Below are positions 10,846 to 22,033 of a stretch of DNA of 64,000 bases, in pieces. Positions within the stretch are counted from its first letter, which is position 1, and each line of letters begins with the position of its first letter. The stretch is taken from NCBI GenBank assembly GCA_017654735.1, contig JADPYG010000088.1, positions 5,208,001 through 5,272,000 on the forward strand, written 5' to 3'. Below the pieces are notes generated by a model that saw only the letters and a list, made by a program, of their open reading frames with translations, did not search any database and had not been told where the DNA came from. The DNA is from Vishniacozyma victoriae (lineage: Eukaryota > Basidiomycota > Tremellomycetes > Tremellales > Bulleribasidiaceae). The position numbers and the translations under genes were made by a program.

Positions 10846-12868
10846 TCACGTATCACCATCCTCTATCTCTCTCTCTTCCTCACATATTCACAAATCAAGG
10901 GACGAAACGGGGAATGAAGAGATCCGATATAAGCGGAAAGAGGAAGAAGACTTACAACCCGATGATCCCCACTCCACCCCACCGAACACCTCAATACCCC
11001 CTCAACCCCACTCCCAACAACCTCTTCAGGTGTATAATCCCATACCCTCTTCCCACCCAATCTCGGCTCTAAACACCAAGCAGCCCGGCCAACTGCACAA
11101 ATAGCAACTCCCCCTCCCGGTGGTAGGACTGGCATTGCGCCTTTAGCTTCTCCTAAGGAACCCACTGATGAGATTGTTATGTTGGCGGGTGGGGATGGTT
11201 TTGTTGCGTTCTTCCGGAGTTTTGATAGGTGGGAAGTTATTGATGAGAGTGGTGTTGAGGGGGATAGAGGCGGTAGGGAGGGGGTTAAGAGTCCGTATTT
11301 TGGGTCTGGGCTTTAGCTCCGGTCGATGCGGTGCCGTATAGGTATATGAAACGGGTGACTGTAATGATGGAGGAATCGGTGAGGGCAGACATTGTCATGG
11401 TAGTGATGAAGAACTGGTTTTGGCGATTGTGACAGAGACGACGTACCAGAAACAGCAACCCCAACAACCCCATCCCGACCAACTTCCAACCACTTCTCAT
11501 CCCCACTAAACTTCACTCTACTCCTCATTATCGGATGAACTTCCAGCGCAAGTAACAAGCCCTTAACCAAGAAACTCAATAATCCAACTTTCTCCCCGTC
11601 CTCCCCTATTGGATCTCGGGAGAGTGATGGGGGGATGTCGGATGCTTGATATATCTTTTTCTGGGTTGGGCTGGTTGTTTTCAAATAGGGTAGGAGGGGT
11701 GTCAGGTTTAATGTATGTGTGTATCTACCATTAGCTCTTGTCTCACTTCGGTCACTCTTTGAATGTTGGATGTGGTTAGAGAGGCCCAAGAGGCAACCTT
11801 GAGACTCACCCGAAATGAGGTACTTGACCCATATCGCCCATTGCCCTATACATGACTTTCCTAGTCCGTCCAAATTCAACCCTTGTAACGTCAGGAATCT
11901 CGGCTCTATCCCTTCCTCCCATCTCCACCTCATTCCGACTTCCACTATTATGAGAATGGGAAGCAGGTGCAGAGTGAGAAGTCAAATCATCCCTCAATAC
12001 CCTCCCTCCCTCTCCACTTCCTTTCACATCTATCAATTCAATACCCATCCTAGCTGCCAATGTCCTCACAGCTGGGGAAGCTTTAACGATTTTCCGCAGC
12101 TCGCTCCAAGGTTGTTTCTCCCTCCTCTCCTCTTTCGCGACGTGATGAGAAGGGATAGAAGCGGGCGGGGGGGAGGGTAACATCGCTGCTTCTCCCGAAA
12201 ATTGGGCTCCTCCAGAGTTATCGAGTATATCGTCCCTTGATTGATGTAGCGATTCGTCTTCTTTCGATTCTTCCTCTTTTACAGAGGGGACTTGAGCTTG
12301 TGCTTGAGCTTGGGTCGGGGTAGTTGCTATCTTCTCGACCTCTGGCTCTTTTGAGCTTTCGGATACCTCCTCAGGTTCTCCTGATTCCGTCTCTATATCA
12401 CATACTACCTCTCCTACTTTCAAGACTACCCCTTCCGCGGCCCCTAAGCGCTTAACGACTCCTATGGTGGGACTAGTCAATTCGACTCTATTGATCAGCT
12501 ATTTGACATTCTGAACCAGATATGCTCATCGCTAGAATATACAAGGAGATCTCAATATGGAGTGATCATACTCGGATAGGAAAGATGAAAGAGTTAGATA
12601 GGAGGACATACGTTGATTTATCACTCTGCACCTCGCACAATACATCAAATTCCTCCACTTTCTGACCTACTTCCACATACCATTTTACCAATTCAACCTC
12701 AGCAATCCCTTCACCTATATCATGGAGTTTGAAAGGGAAATTTGCGCCCAAAGTCCTAGACGCGTGAAAACTCCTTATACGAGTTGCGAAGGATAATGGG
12801 GTGATAGGAGGGATCAATGGTCGTGATACTGCTGCTCGCGTCCATGCTGTTTTTCGTAGTCTGATCAT
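10682..12868 (-). CDS. Mitochondrial branched-chain alpha-keto acid dehydrogenase E2 (lipoamide acyltransferase)
   Basis: Five exons (12612-12868, 11810-12487, 11447-11724, 10956-11305, 10682-10765) give 548 aa. The enzyme is the core of the BCKDH complex in the matrix and transfers branched acyl groups from lipoyl-lysine to CoA in Val/Leu/Ile breakdown. Order: an Arg-rich mitochondrial presequence (residues 1-40); a lipoyl domain starting [14 protein letters not shown], with lipoylated Lys in EVQSDKST; a Pro/Glu-rich linker; the E1/E3-binding domain [16 protein letters not shown] ... [10 protein letters not shown]; then the acyltransferase domain ([13 protein letters not shown] to the C-terminus). 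The catalytic His is in GDHRV at the end of exon 4. The next residues, from exon 5, are LEGA, so the usual HRxxDG motif reads HRVLEG. The fourth intron holds a long CT repeat. Confidence 0.9.
10805..10842. repeat. (CT)19 microsatellite
   Basis: A pure CT dinucleotide run of 38 nt, followed by a second shorter CT run near 10861-10875 with the same TTCCTCAC tail. It lies in the last intron of the E2 gene; on the coding strand it is a GA tract. Confidence 0.9.
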
Positions 12869-13271
12869 TTTGCGTGTTCGTGTTGTCTCGTAGTGTTGTC
12901 GTCACATACGTTCAATACTCATAGAGTAGACTACCCCACCCATGTTGAACCATTGACATGGTCCGGCCGGCGTAAAGTAACCGGCATCGGCTATCCCGGT
13001 CTTTGTACCTGCCTGACTGATACTACAGTAGGTTGACGAGCGAGCGACGCTGACGAGCTCAGACCATGCATGATACAACAACAGATATGCACGAATCGGC
13101 ACGGTAGACTCGTAAAGAATTAGGGTGTTTCTCCTTAACGCCTCAGGTCAAACGGGCACGAGTAGGTATACATTCAACTCCCACGAACCATTGAAGATCC
13201 GCGAGCTACAACATATAACCAATACAACAAAGGACTACACGACCGAGAATATGGCTGAGAAGGATCGGGGA
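12869..13271. other. Gap between E2 start and histone H4 end
   Basis: Promoter region of the E2 gene and 3' flank of the H4 gene, both on the minus strand. No other gene is seen. I saw no histone-type 3' stem-loop, as expected for a fungal polyadenylated histone mRNA. Confidence 0.4.
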
Positions 13272-14037
<766 letters not shown>

Positions 14038-14351
14038 GTTTGTTGATTGTTATTGTGAATTGGGGAGAAGCTGCGATTAGTTTCCAGTCTCATGTGAACG
14101 AGTAAACGAGAGGAGGGAGGTTTTGATCATCAGTATCAGGGATGTTACGTACACAGGAGACTGTATCGCTATGATATGTATGTATGTTGATGAAGTACAA
14201 CACAGAGGTAGTGGGTGGGGGTTGGAAGATAAAGTGGACGGTGGAGGTGGAGGTACCACTTAAAGGGGAGTAGTGTATAAGATACTCGAAAGTTAAGTTG
14301 ATTCAACGTTAACTTCTCTACCTCTCTACATATATTTGATCATATACCACA

Positions 14352-14903
14352 ATGTCGCTCTTAGCTCGTTTCTTCCGACCCACCCCGATCGCTTCAACCT
14401 CGAGATTGACACTCGTCAATACACTTCCAGCGAGGCAATTTTCAGCATCGTCGGTGATTTGCGATAAATTAAAGTCTCACTCTGGGACGAAAAAGAGGTT
14501 CTTTAAAACGGGTGGTGGATTGGTGTGTACCCTGTCCATCTCAATGATAATGCTGATGGGTAGTATAAACGTGTATGTCTACCTTTTTCCTCTCAATTAC
14601 TCGGACTTGAAGAGGATAAGGACTCAGGAAATTGATATGCGAAGAACTAAAACTGATAATTAGGGACAAGCTGGAAAGAGGCATTTGAATACAATGTTCT
14701 CCGCTACCAGGATCAACAGATTAGGAAGAACAGCATATGCCAGTCTTACTCAGGTATGTTTATTTGCTATACCATCTTGAACCAGGTAGATGGCGATAGC
14801 GGATTACATCTCGATGGGATAGCTTCATTTGGGATAAATTGGGATTGGAGCTCGGACTAATATCTAGGCAAAGAAGATTAGGAAGTTAATACCGCACGCA
14901 TAA
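14352..14903 (+). CDS. Mitochondrial large-subunit ribosomal protein bL35m
   Basis: Four exons including a 9-nt microexon (14352-14522, 14564-14572, 14664-14753, 14868-14903) give 101 aa. The first 35 residues are a mitochondrial presequence (MSLLARFFRPTPIASTSRLT). The mature part has the bL35 signature KLKSHSGTKKRFFKTGGG, then YKR from the microexon, then GQAGKRHLNTMFSATRINRL, and ends KKIRKLIPHA. Without the microexon the conserved basic triplet before GQAGKRH would be lost. Both flanking introns have CTGAT branch motifs and TAG ends (GATGGGTAG and GATAATTAG), and all junctions are phase 0. Confidence 0.88.
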
Positions 14904-15335
14904 GTATCATGTTCGTCCGATACTGGAGAGAGGACTGGAGATTGATAAGGTCCGTCATATTGGGATAGAGATGGAACTGGAGATGGAAAGGGCAGATGTT
15001 GTACGATATACTCGAATGCAAATCATCATCATTCATGACTCTCCCAGTCTGGTCTGGATTTGCTGTTAAGCAGGACCAATATCGGACAAGATAGACTTGC
15101 AGATTTCGGACATACCCTAAGTCGATTCCACTTCATACTAGTGGTAGGGCAAGGGTCTCTACCGCTTTCCACGGTCCTGCCTTCAACCGCCGTGGTATTG
15201 ATGTCGTCGTACACTATTCTGCATCAACAATCTACATTACAGGCTAACAACAAACATCGTATCAATCGGTAACTACAATCTATCGGCCACAATCATAATA
15301 AGGCATGGTAGGGTAGGGTAGGATAGGTAGCGAGA
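14904..15335. other. Convergent 3' flank with short GGTAG-type repeat
   Basis: Holds the 3' UTRs of bL35m and of the minus-strand gene ending at 15336. A short imperfect run of GGTAG units sits at about 15307-15330. Small open frames on both strands (15029-15272) are unsupported. Confidence 0.4.
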
Positions 15336-16393
15336 TTAAGCTTTCTCAACAAGCCTATCCCCCTCACCCTCTCCATAAGCAGGTAAAACCTCCCCTTCGT
15401 CTCCTACCAACTTGACCGCCCCCTCGGCCCTAGCTTCCCTCCTTACCCTCCTTGCCTCCCTCCTTTCCTGTCGGGATTTACATTTCAATCCCCTCATTCT
15501 CCTTATACTAATGAGGAAAAGCATAAAGATTAAGTGGAGAATTGAACCGATTCCTGCTCCTATGACGAAGGCGAAGATAGTTGCTTCGGTTGGGGTTAGC
15601 GATGAGATTGCTCGTTGGAGACTGGGCGTTAGTAAACCTTCGAGAAGAACAATAAGGGATAAGTGAGAAGGTGAAAAGGGTGAAGTATGTCTCTTTCCAC
15701 TCTCGCGTGCCAAAGGGAGGAAATCTATCCTGACGTAGCAAGCAAAGGAGAGAGCGGTAAAGTCGATAGAATGATGGCGAAAGGCCCGGGTGGAAAGGAG
15801 AGGATAAAGGAGTAAAGACGTACCGACCAGCAAAAGAAGCTCGAACCCAATCATGTCCCCCATGTCCCCTCAAATGCCCACCATGATGCATGTGGGCAAC
15901 AGCATGTTCATGCTGATCCCCCATTACTTCATTGCCCTCCAAGTCCAAAACCCTAACAGCCCCCCCTTGCATAATAGGGACGATCCTACTTCCAACCTCT
16001 TCAACATGGTTCTTCCAGGCTTTTACTACCTGCCAATCACTTTCCTGTTTCCCATGATCCCCATGATGAGTTACAGCGTGGCCGTACTCGTCATCGTGAG
16101 TGGGTCGTACGAATCCGAGTCGAGTCAGGAGATCACCGAATGACCCTCCCATTGTTTTTCTGCCCCCATGACAAGGCTGGTGAGGAATGGGGTGGCGCAT
16201 GACCCTGACTTCCCCATGACCAGCTTTGATGGAATGAGATACCTCAGACGGGGCTAAGTTAGGAATGGGCCCAGAGAGGGTGATGATCCTGATAGGAACA
16301 GCAGCTGCGCTTGCGGCTATACGTGAGCCCTCTCTCTCTGTGAACAGGAGTAGACATACCAAGTGCCGAGAGAGCTAGGAATTCGATTTTCAT
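15336..16393 (-). CDS. Secretory-pathway single-pass membrane protein with His-rich lumenal domain
   Basis: Three exons (16360-16393, 15824-16316, 15336-15621) give 270 aa. The first exon supplies the start of a clear signal peptide, MKIEFLALSALAASAAAVP. The lumenal or extracellular part (about residues 20-170) is unusually His-rich, with THHGDHGKQ, HEHAVAHMHHGGHLRGHGGH and others. A transmembrane helix follows (TIFAFVIGAGIGSILHLIFM), then a very basic juxtamembrane stretch and an acidic, Tyr-containing tail ending GDRLVEKA. The topology (signal peptide, TM, positive inside) is type I. I do not recognise the family. The His clusters suggest metal binding, for example zinc or copper, which is inference. 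The second intron (202 nt) ends in an ideal TTTACTAACGCCCAG. Confidence 0.7.
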
Positions 16394-16645
16394 ATTGCTT
16401 GTTTGTTTGTTGAATAATAAGAGAGAGAGAGAGATAGCCGAACAGTATACCTCTTATCGTGTGAATAAGAAGGGGTTAGATCAAAGGAATGGATCTTCCA
16501 AGGGGATATGCGTCTCAGTTCGGTGGCAAATACGTGTTTACCACGTGAATGGGGCTCCTATTCTACTTTGAGTTACGTTGCAACAACCCCTCACTCTCTC
16601 GACTTACTCTACCTCGACTATACGTAAAAGAACAAGACAGACAAC

Positions 16646-18724
16646 ATGTCGGTAATGCTAGAGACCTCCCTCGGGGATCTTATTATCGATTTGGAAACGG
16701 AAAGATGTCCTAGGACGTGCGAGAACTTTCTAAAATTGTGCAAGATGAAGTATTATGCTCTGAATGCGTTTTTCAATGGTACGTCGGGGTCTACAGCTCG
16801 TAGTGGATATTCGGTTCTCGAATAGAGGAATGAAGAGATAGATAATGATGGTGGGGAATGACAATAGAGGATAAATTAGGATAAGGGATGTGAGCCAGGG
16901 ACATAACACAGAGAGTAGACGGTGGGAGGCAAGAGTAGAGCTGACGACCAGTATCAAAAGACTTTATAGCCCAAACTGGAGACCCAACAGCAACAGGAAC
17001 AGGAGGAGAATCCCTAGCGTCCTACCTCCACTCCCTCTCTCCAACAACCCATAAACCCCCGAGATACTTCCCACCGGAAATCACCACAAAACTAAAACAC
17101 ACTACAAAAGGAACAGTCTCAATGGCAGTTGCCCCCACTGATCCACCGGGATGTGGATCTCAATTCTTTGTGACGCTGGCGGATGGGATTGATTATTTAG
17201 ATGGAAAACATTGTGTTTTTGGGCATGTTGTGGAAGGGTTTGAGACTCTGGATAAGATTAATGAGGCTTTTTTGGATAAGGATGGAAGGCCTTTGCAGGA
17301 TATTAGGATTAGGCATGTTGAGGTACTTGGTGAGTCTTTTGAGTCCGGCTACGGAGCAGGTTGGGCGATTATCCAGGCGTCTGCCGCAAGGTAGACTCGA
17401 CTCCTTCATCACACTCCGACCAACATCATTTGCTTTGAGTGGGTGACAGATCCAGTCTATCGGACAGGACATACCCAGATCCCTTCATCTTCATCTCTGG
17501 TCTATCCCTTAACCTGCCGGCTGCTCGCCTATTCAGTCTTCCCTCCACTTAACCTCCCTAATCATCTTGCCTACGGCTGCTCAGCCTGCTCAGCGTACCG
17601 GCTGGCCTTGTCGGCCTATCGGTCTCGGTCTCGGCCTCGCTAACAACCAGAGGACCCCTACCCCGATCCAACCTCTCTCCCATCCCCACCCCCCTCTCCA
17701 ACCCGACCACCAGACGCCAACACCCAACAAAAAGCTCGGATAGCCGATACAGAAGATGCCCTACAATCTCTGGATGAAGATACCAAAGAAGAATTACGAC
17801 AACGTACAGCCGCCGCTTCATCCGCATTGACACTAGAGATGATTGGAGATATCCCTTTTGCGGCTGTTCGACCCCCTGAGAATATCTTGTTTGTCTGTAA
17901 ATTGAATCCTGTCACTGTTGATGAGGATTTGGAATTGATTTTCTCGAGGTTTGGAAAGATTTTGAGTTGTGAGGTCGTTAGGGATCGGAAGAGTGGGGAT
18001 AGTTTACAGTATGCTTTCATCGAATTTGATGAGCAAGATTCAGCAGAGCAGGTAAGTCGTTTTCCAGCTCTCGGGGTGGGCGGTGGGAGGTTGGCGGTGG
18101 AGATGATTGTCGAAAGGCGAAGGCATACGTCGGTCCACCCCCGATCACTGCTCACGAGCGGGGATGTCAACCCTTGTCCAAACTACTATCTCCGCTCGAT
18201 GAGATTGCTGATGATAGGCATACTTCAAAATGCAAAATGTCCTAGTAGACGACAGACGAATATGGGTCGATTTCTCACAATCCGTCTCGAAAATGAAAGG
18301 AAACCTAGCAAGTGGGATCCGCGGTGGACGAGGCGGTAGCCGAGGAGGAGGAGGTGGTGGTCGAGGAGGGGGAGGAGGAGGAAGGGATCTAGGTGGAGGA
18401 TTAGAATCTAGGTCGAGGTATCGTAATGATTACTCTTCCTCTGCTGGAGGAGGAGGAGGATATGGAATGGTTTTTGAAACTCCTAAACCTGAGCGTGGGG
18501 GGAGTCCTAAGCGGGACAGGGAGAGGAGGAGGAGTCGGAGTCGTGATAGAGACAGGCATGGTGATAGGGATAGAAGACGAGATGATCGGGATAGGGATAG
18601 GGATAGGGATGATAGGAGGGATCGTGATCGACGCGATCGCGATCGGGACAGGGATAGGGATCGTCCGAGGGAAAGTGATAGAGACAGAGATAGAGATAGG
18701 GAGAGGGATCGAAAGAGGTATTAG
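16646..18724 (+). CDS. Cyclophilin-RRM peptidyl-prolyl isomerase (PPIL4/Cyp6 type)
   Basis: Four exons (16646-16778, 16952-17329, 17651-18051, 18218-18724) give 472 aa. The N-terminal cyclophilin domain ([19 protein letters not shown]) has [28 protein letters not shown] and [11 protein letters not shown]. After DPYPDP and a linker comes an RRM at about residues 243-320: ILFVCKLNP (RNP2) and [10 protein letters not shown] (RNP1). The C-terminus is a Gly-rich run followed by long alternating Arg-Asp and Arg-Ser repeats. This order is diagnostic of the PPIL4/Cyp6 family, nuclear proteins linked to pre-mRNA processing and transcription. The second intron is long (321 nt) and has the branch motif CGCTAACAACCAG. 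The DNA of the RD tail shows GATAGG-type repeats. Confidence 0.92.
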
Positions 18725-18951
18725 ATGATGCGATAGTCACTTTTCGCTCATGAGGAAGCTGACTGTGTTCAGAGTACTATTATTATGTCCGAAGGGTTTC
18801 GGAATGGCAGCTGATGGCATGCATATCTGATGATGATGATTGTATTCTACATTTCATTGATGTTTCTTGCTTCTATCCATTCATTCATACCTCTTCCTTC
18901 TAATTTTGTTCTCTTCCAGTTCTACGATCTCCTTCGATCGTCATTTACTCA

Positions 18952-19835
18952 TCCTGCCAAATCAGCTATAATCCTTCAAGACGATGAAAGTACTCACACA
19001 TATTCTTCAACTCGTCAATCTTTTCACTGGCTTCACTCTTCCCAATCCCACCCAAATCACCCACAGGAACTCCCTTCTGTTTCTCAAGTACTTTAAGGAA
19101 ACCCTTTTGTTTCTCAGTAGCGGGATCTCCACCTGTAGTCCAATTTTCGGGGTGATCGAGGTGAGCTTCGTCCCCTGGAACTGTCTCTTCTTCAGTTCCA
19201 TTTCCTGCGGGTTTGGAGGTGGTTGCGGGGGTCTGGATAGGGGTTTGATCGGATTTAGGGGCTTGAGCATCGGTGGTCGTATTCGGTTTAGTGTCCTCTA
19301 CCTTCTTCTCAGATTTGGGTTCGGGTTTGGAGGTTGAAGTTGTAGGTTTATCGGTTCCGGTAGTTGATTTCGATTTAGAAGGGGAAGATTTCATCTCGAC
19401 ATCTTTATCGACTTTCTCTTCCTTCTCCTTGACCTTCTCTTCCCTCTCCTTCACTGATTCTTCCCTTTCCTTGACCTCATCCTTATCCTTCAAGTCGGCA
19501 CTCGATTCCTCGGTCTTGGTCTTCTTAGCTGGCCTCTCCTCCTCCTTATCCTCCGATTTACTTTCGGCTGGTTGCTTGTCCTGTTCTGAGTGAACAATAT
19601 CATCGAGGGTAGTTTGTTTCTTCTCTACTAAATCTTTTCCACCCTCTTCCTCGGTCTCGCTTTTGGTGTTGGAATTGGAGTTGGTCGTTTCGGAATTGGT
19701 GTTGGCGGGGGCTTTCCTCTTGTCACCGACATTGACATTTGAATCGGAGGTGGTCATATCGACTGGATCTTCCTGCGATGCTCCAGTCTTGGTAGTCTTG
19801 GTAGTCTTGGTAGTCTTAGGGGATGTAGTGGTCAT
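18952..19835 (-). CDS. DUF3072-domain protein with long charged N-terminus
   Basis: Most of the gene is one exon (18998-19835). The first 215 residues are low complexity: Thr/Lys at the start, KRKAP, then repeated Glu/Lys (KEREESVKEREEKVKEKEEK) and PKKTKTEE-type nuclear localisation candidates. The C-terminus HPENWTTGGDPATEKQKGFL ... GGIGKSEASEKIDELKNM matches the small helical DUF3072 domain found in fungi and bacteria. Unspliced, the frame ends CEYFHRLEGL. A good intron (18954-18997, GTGAGT...AGCTGATTTGGCAG) instead joins T to GA and creates a stop right after KNM, where the domain naturally ends, so I prefer that end; the alternative stop is at 18966. The function is unknown. Confidence 0.75.
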
Positions 19836-20078
19836 TATTATGATTTAATGGATTGGACTGAGAGTGAATAAAGTAAAAGACAGACGCGTGATCGATGATG
19901 ACTATGATGAGGGAAAAGAAATAAGTTGACTCACCCACACCCCCCACTTTCCTACGCGTCATACCATATGATCGGCAATATCACGTGGTATATACTTCCG
20001 TCCTCATACACTGTTCTGTTCCTGTTGTTGCTTAATTCAAAGTATGGTGAAATCATTCACGCTATAGACTAACACAAG

Positions 20079-21766
20079 ATGGACGATCCATGGGCAGATA
20101 CTCCCTCCTCGACGGTCATTCCTCCAAGACCACCAAAAGCGGATCGAAGATCTATCCCTCAGCCAATCGCTCTTGAACCGGAGGTGGAAGTAGAAGAGGT
20201 CAAAGCGGATGAAACAACAGATGAAATTGCTGGATTCACGGATGAACCAGAAGAGGATGTACATGGATCTACAAAGCCAAAGCCAGAGGAAGAGGAAGAG
20301 GGAGAGGGAGATGGATCCGACGATTTTGGACAGAATGAAAATCCAGTAGAACCTGAAGAGAATGGAGGATTCGACGATTTTGATGATTTCGACGCGCCTG
20401 CCGGTGGACCTTCAGCTACAGGGGAAGATGGATTCGGGGATTTCGGAGACTTTGAAGAAGGGGATTTTGAGACCAACGAACCGACGAATCAGGAGGTTCA
20501 GGTTCCAGAAGTACCAAGTCGACAATGGGTAAGTCAAAAGCGGGACGGGAGATGTCGCTAATGAAAGTCTGCATTAAACCTACGACCATTTCCAAATCGT
20601 TCCGAACTCTTGGAGCAGTTGACGGGGATAATGAGTCCGCTCGTACCCGCTCCTGGTTCATTGGGTGATGCGCCTGTGAGATCTGTTGGGGGATTGGGAC
20701 AGGTCATGCATGCGGAATCTAGGTATGTCTCTACTTTCCTTTTCGTCATTATCTCATTTCTTCATTACGGTGGAATGTTCATTTTTGGGGATGGTACTGA
20801 TAAGTAGTCGAGATGCTTATGCTCAATTGACAACTGCGCCTATATTGAAGCCCCTCGACTGGACACGGTCGAGAGTGAGGAGGGAACACCTGATATCAAT
20901 GGGTGTACCAGTAAACTTGGACGAGGTATGTCCCTTTACTATCACATCACCTCCAGCTCGGCATCAAAAAGGATATAGAAGAGAAGAGCTAACAAAAGGT
21001 CGATTCTCATCGTATATCAGCCCTACCCCCACTCCGAATTACCACAGCAGAAGGACGCCGTACAGCATCACTAGATGTGCGAGGTACCGAACGAAGCAGG
21101 GATAAAGGAAAAGGACGTGAAGAACCCCCAAGATCTGCTGGTCCAGAAATGAATGGCGAACGAGGGAAGTATGGCCTGGGTACGAAACCGGAATTGGATA
21201 TAGAGAAAGCAGAGGAATTATGTGGTCTTGAAGAAGGTCAGTGTCGTTCCCTTCTCCTTGCTTAAGTCTTTCGACAAGAGAAGTTCAAGGAATATCAAGA
21301 GCCGAGCTGACATTCAGACCGATTGTCTATCTTACCACTGGCGACACTTCGGAAAATCCAAGATGAAATAGTCAAAACTTCCGCACAAGCATCTGCAAGT
21401 TTAGCTTGGGGATTACAATTTAAAGATGCTCAATCACAAGATTCAGCTACATAGTACGTCTCTCCTCCTCCTCCTCCTCCTCCTCCTCCTCCTCCTCCTC
21501 CTCCTCCTCCTCCTCCTCCTCCTCCTCCTCCTCTTCTTCCTCCTCGTCCTTTTCCTCCTTCCCCTCCTTCTCTTCTCTCTTCTTCGACAGAGTATTGCTC
21601 GCTAACCCGTAGTAACGGAATGATATCGGAATTAATATCAAATGCAGCCAAAGCGAAATCTGCTCAACAAACTGGATCTGGTGGGGTGTTTAGGAGATCG
21701 AGTCAGAAAGTACCGATTAGATCTGGCAGTGGAACGCCGAGAGTTGGATCGCCTGCGATGCGCTAG
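20079..21766 (+). CDS. Acidic clathrin-adaptor accessory protein, LAA2-like
   Basis: Six exons (20079-20528, 20568-20722, 20808-20925, 20999-21236, 21318-21453, 21613-21766) give 416 aa. The N-terminal 150 residues are very acidic and carry repeated Phe-Asp motifs: NGGFDDFDDFDAP and GFGDFGDFEEGDFE. Such DFxxF/[DE]FG-type motifs bind the ear domains of AP-1 and GGA adaptors. A more ordered region follows (RSELLEQLTGIMSPLVP, PLDWTRSRVRREHLISMGVPVNLDE), then a helical segment LATLRKIQDEIVKTSAQAS and a basic Ser/Gly-rich end. The layout fits the fungal Laa2 (yeast YBL010C) and aftiphilin-like group that helps recruit AP-1 at the trans-Golgi. The family link is by motif and layout, so moderate. 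The fifth intron contains a long TCC repeat. Confidence 0.65.
21463..21532. repeat. (TCC)n microsatellite, about 23 units
   Basis: A near-pure TCC/CTC trinucleotide run continuing into degenerate TTCCTCCTCGTCC sequence. It lies within the last intron (21454-21612) of the LAA2-like gene, between its GTACGT and its GCTAACCCGTAG end. Confidence 0.9.
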
Positions 21767-22033
21767 TTCCAAGCGCGGCGAGGGTAACGAGCAAAGGCGG
21801 CGGGAGGCGAGACGAAATGTTAGACTGATCCGCTACTGCTTGGGCAGGATGATCATGCTCGAGCAGCGTACTCGGTATGACTGTGATCAGCGAGGCGTTA
21901 TTTGTTAGGCCTAGACTGGACTGGCATAGAGAGTGTAGAAGTATTATACTTGTTGTGATGCATATGCTATGGTATGGTAATACAATGATTGAATAATGTT
22001 GTATACGATAGAACGAAGGTGGGGGAATACGAG

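Noticed and set aside
10716..11072. Plus-strand frame with a Ser/Leu repeat
   Set aside because: It runs through the CT repeat of the E2 intron and antisense to an E2 exon.
17395..17640. Open plus-strand frame rich in Leu, Ser and Arg
   Set aside because: It lies in the long second intron of the Cyp6-type gene, bounded by GTGAGT and CTAACAACCAG.
18590..18720. Short GATAGG-type repeats that might be read as a repeat array
   Set aside because: They are uneven, without spacers, and encode the Arg-Asp tail of the Cyp6-type protein.
19273..19593. Ser/Leu-rich plus-strand open frame
   Set aside because: It is antisense to the Lys/Glu-rich region of the DUF3072 gene.
21430..21651. Minus-strand frames encoding poly-Glu or poly-Gly
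   Set aside because: They are translations of the TCC repeat inside an intron.
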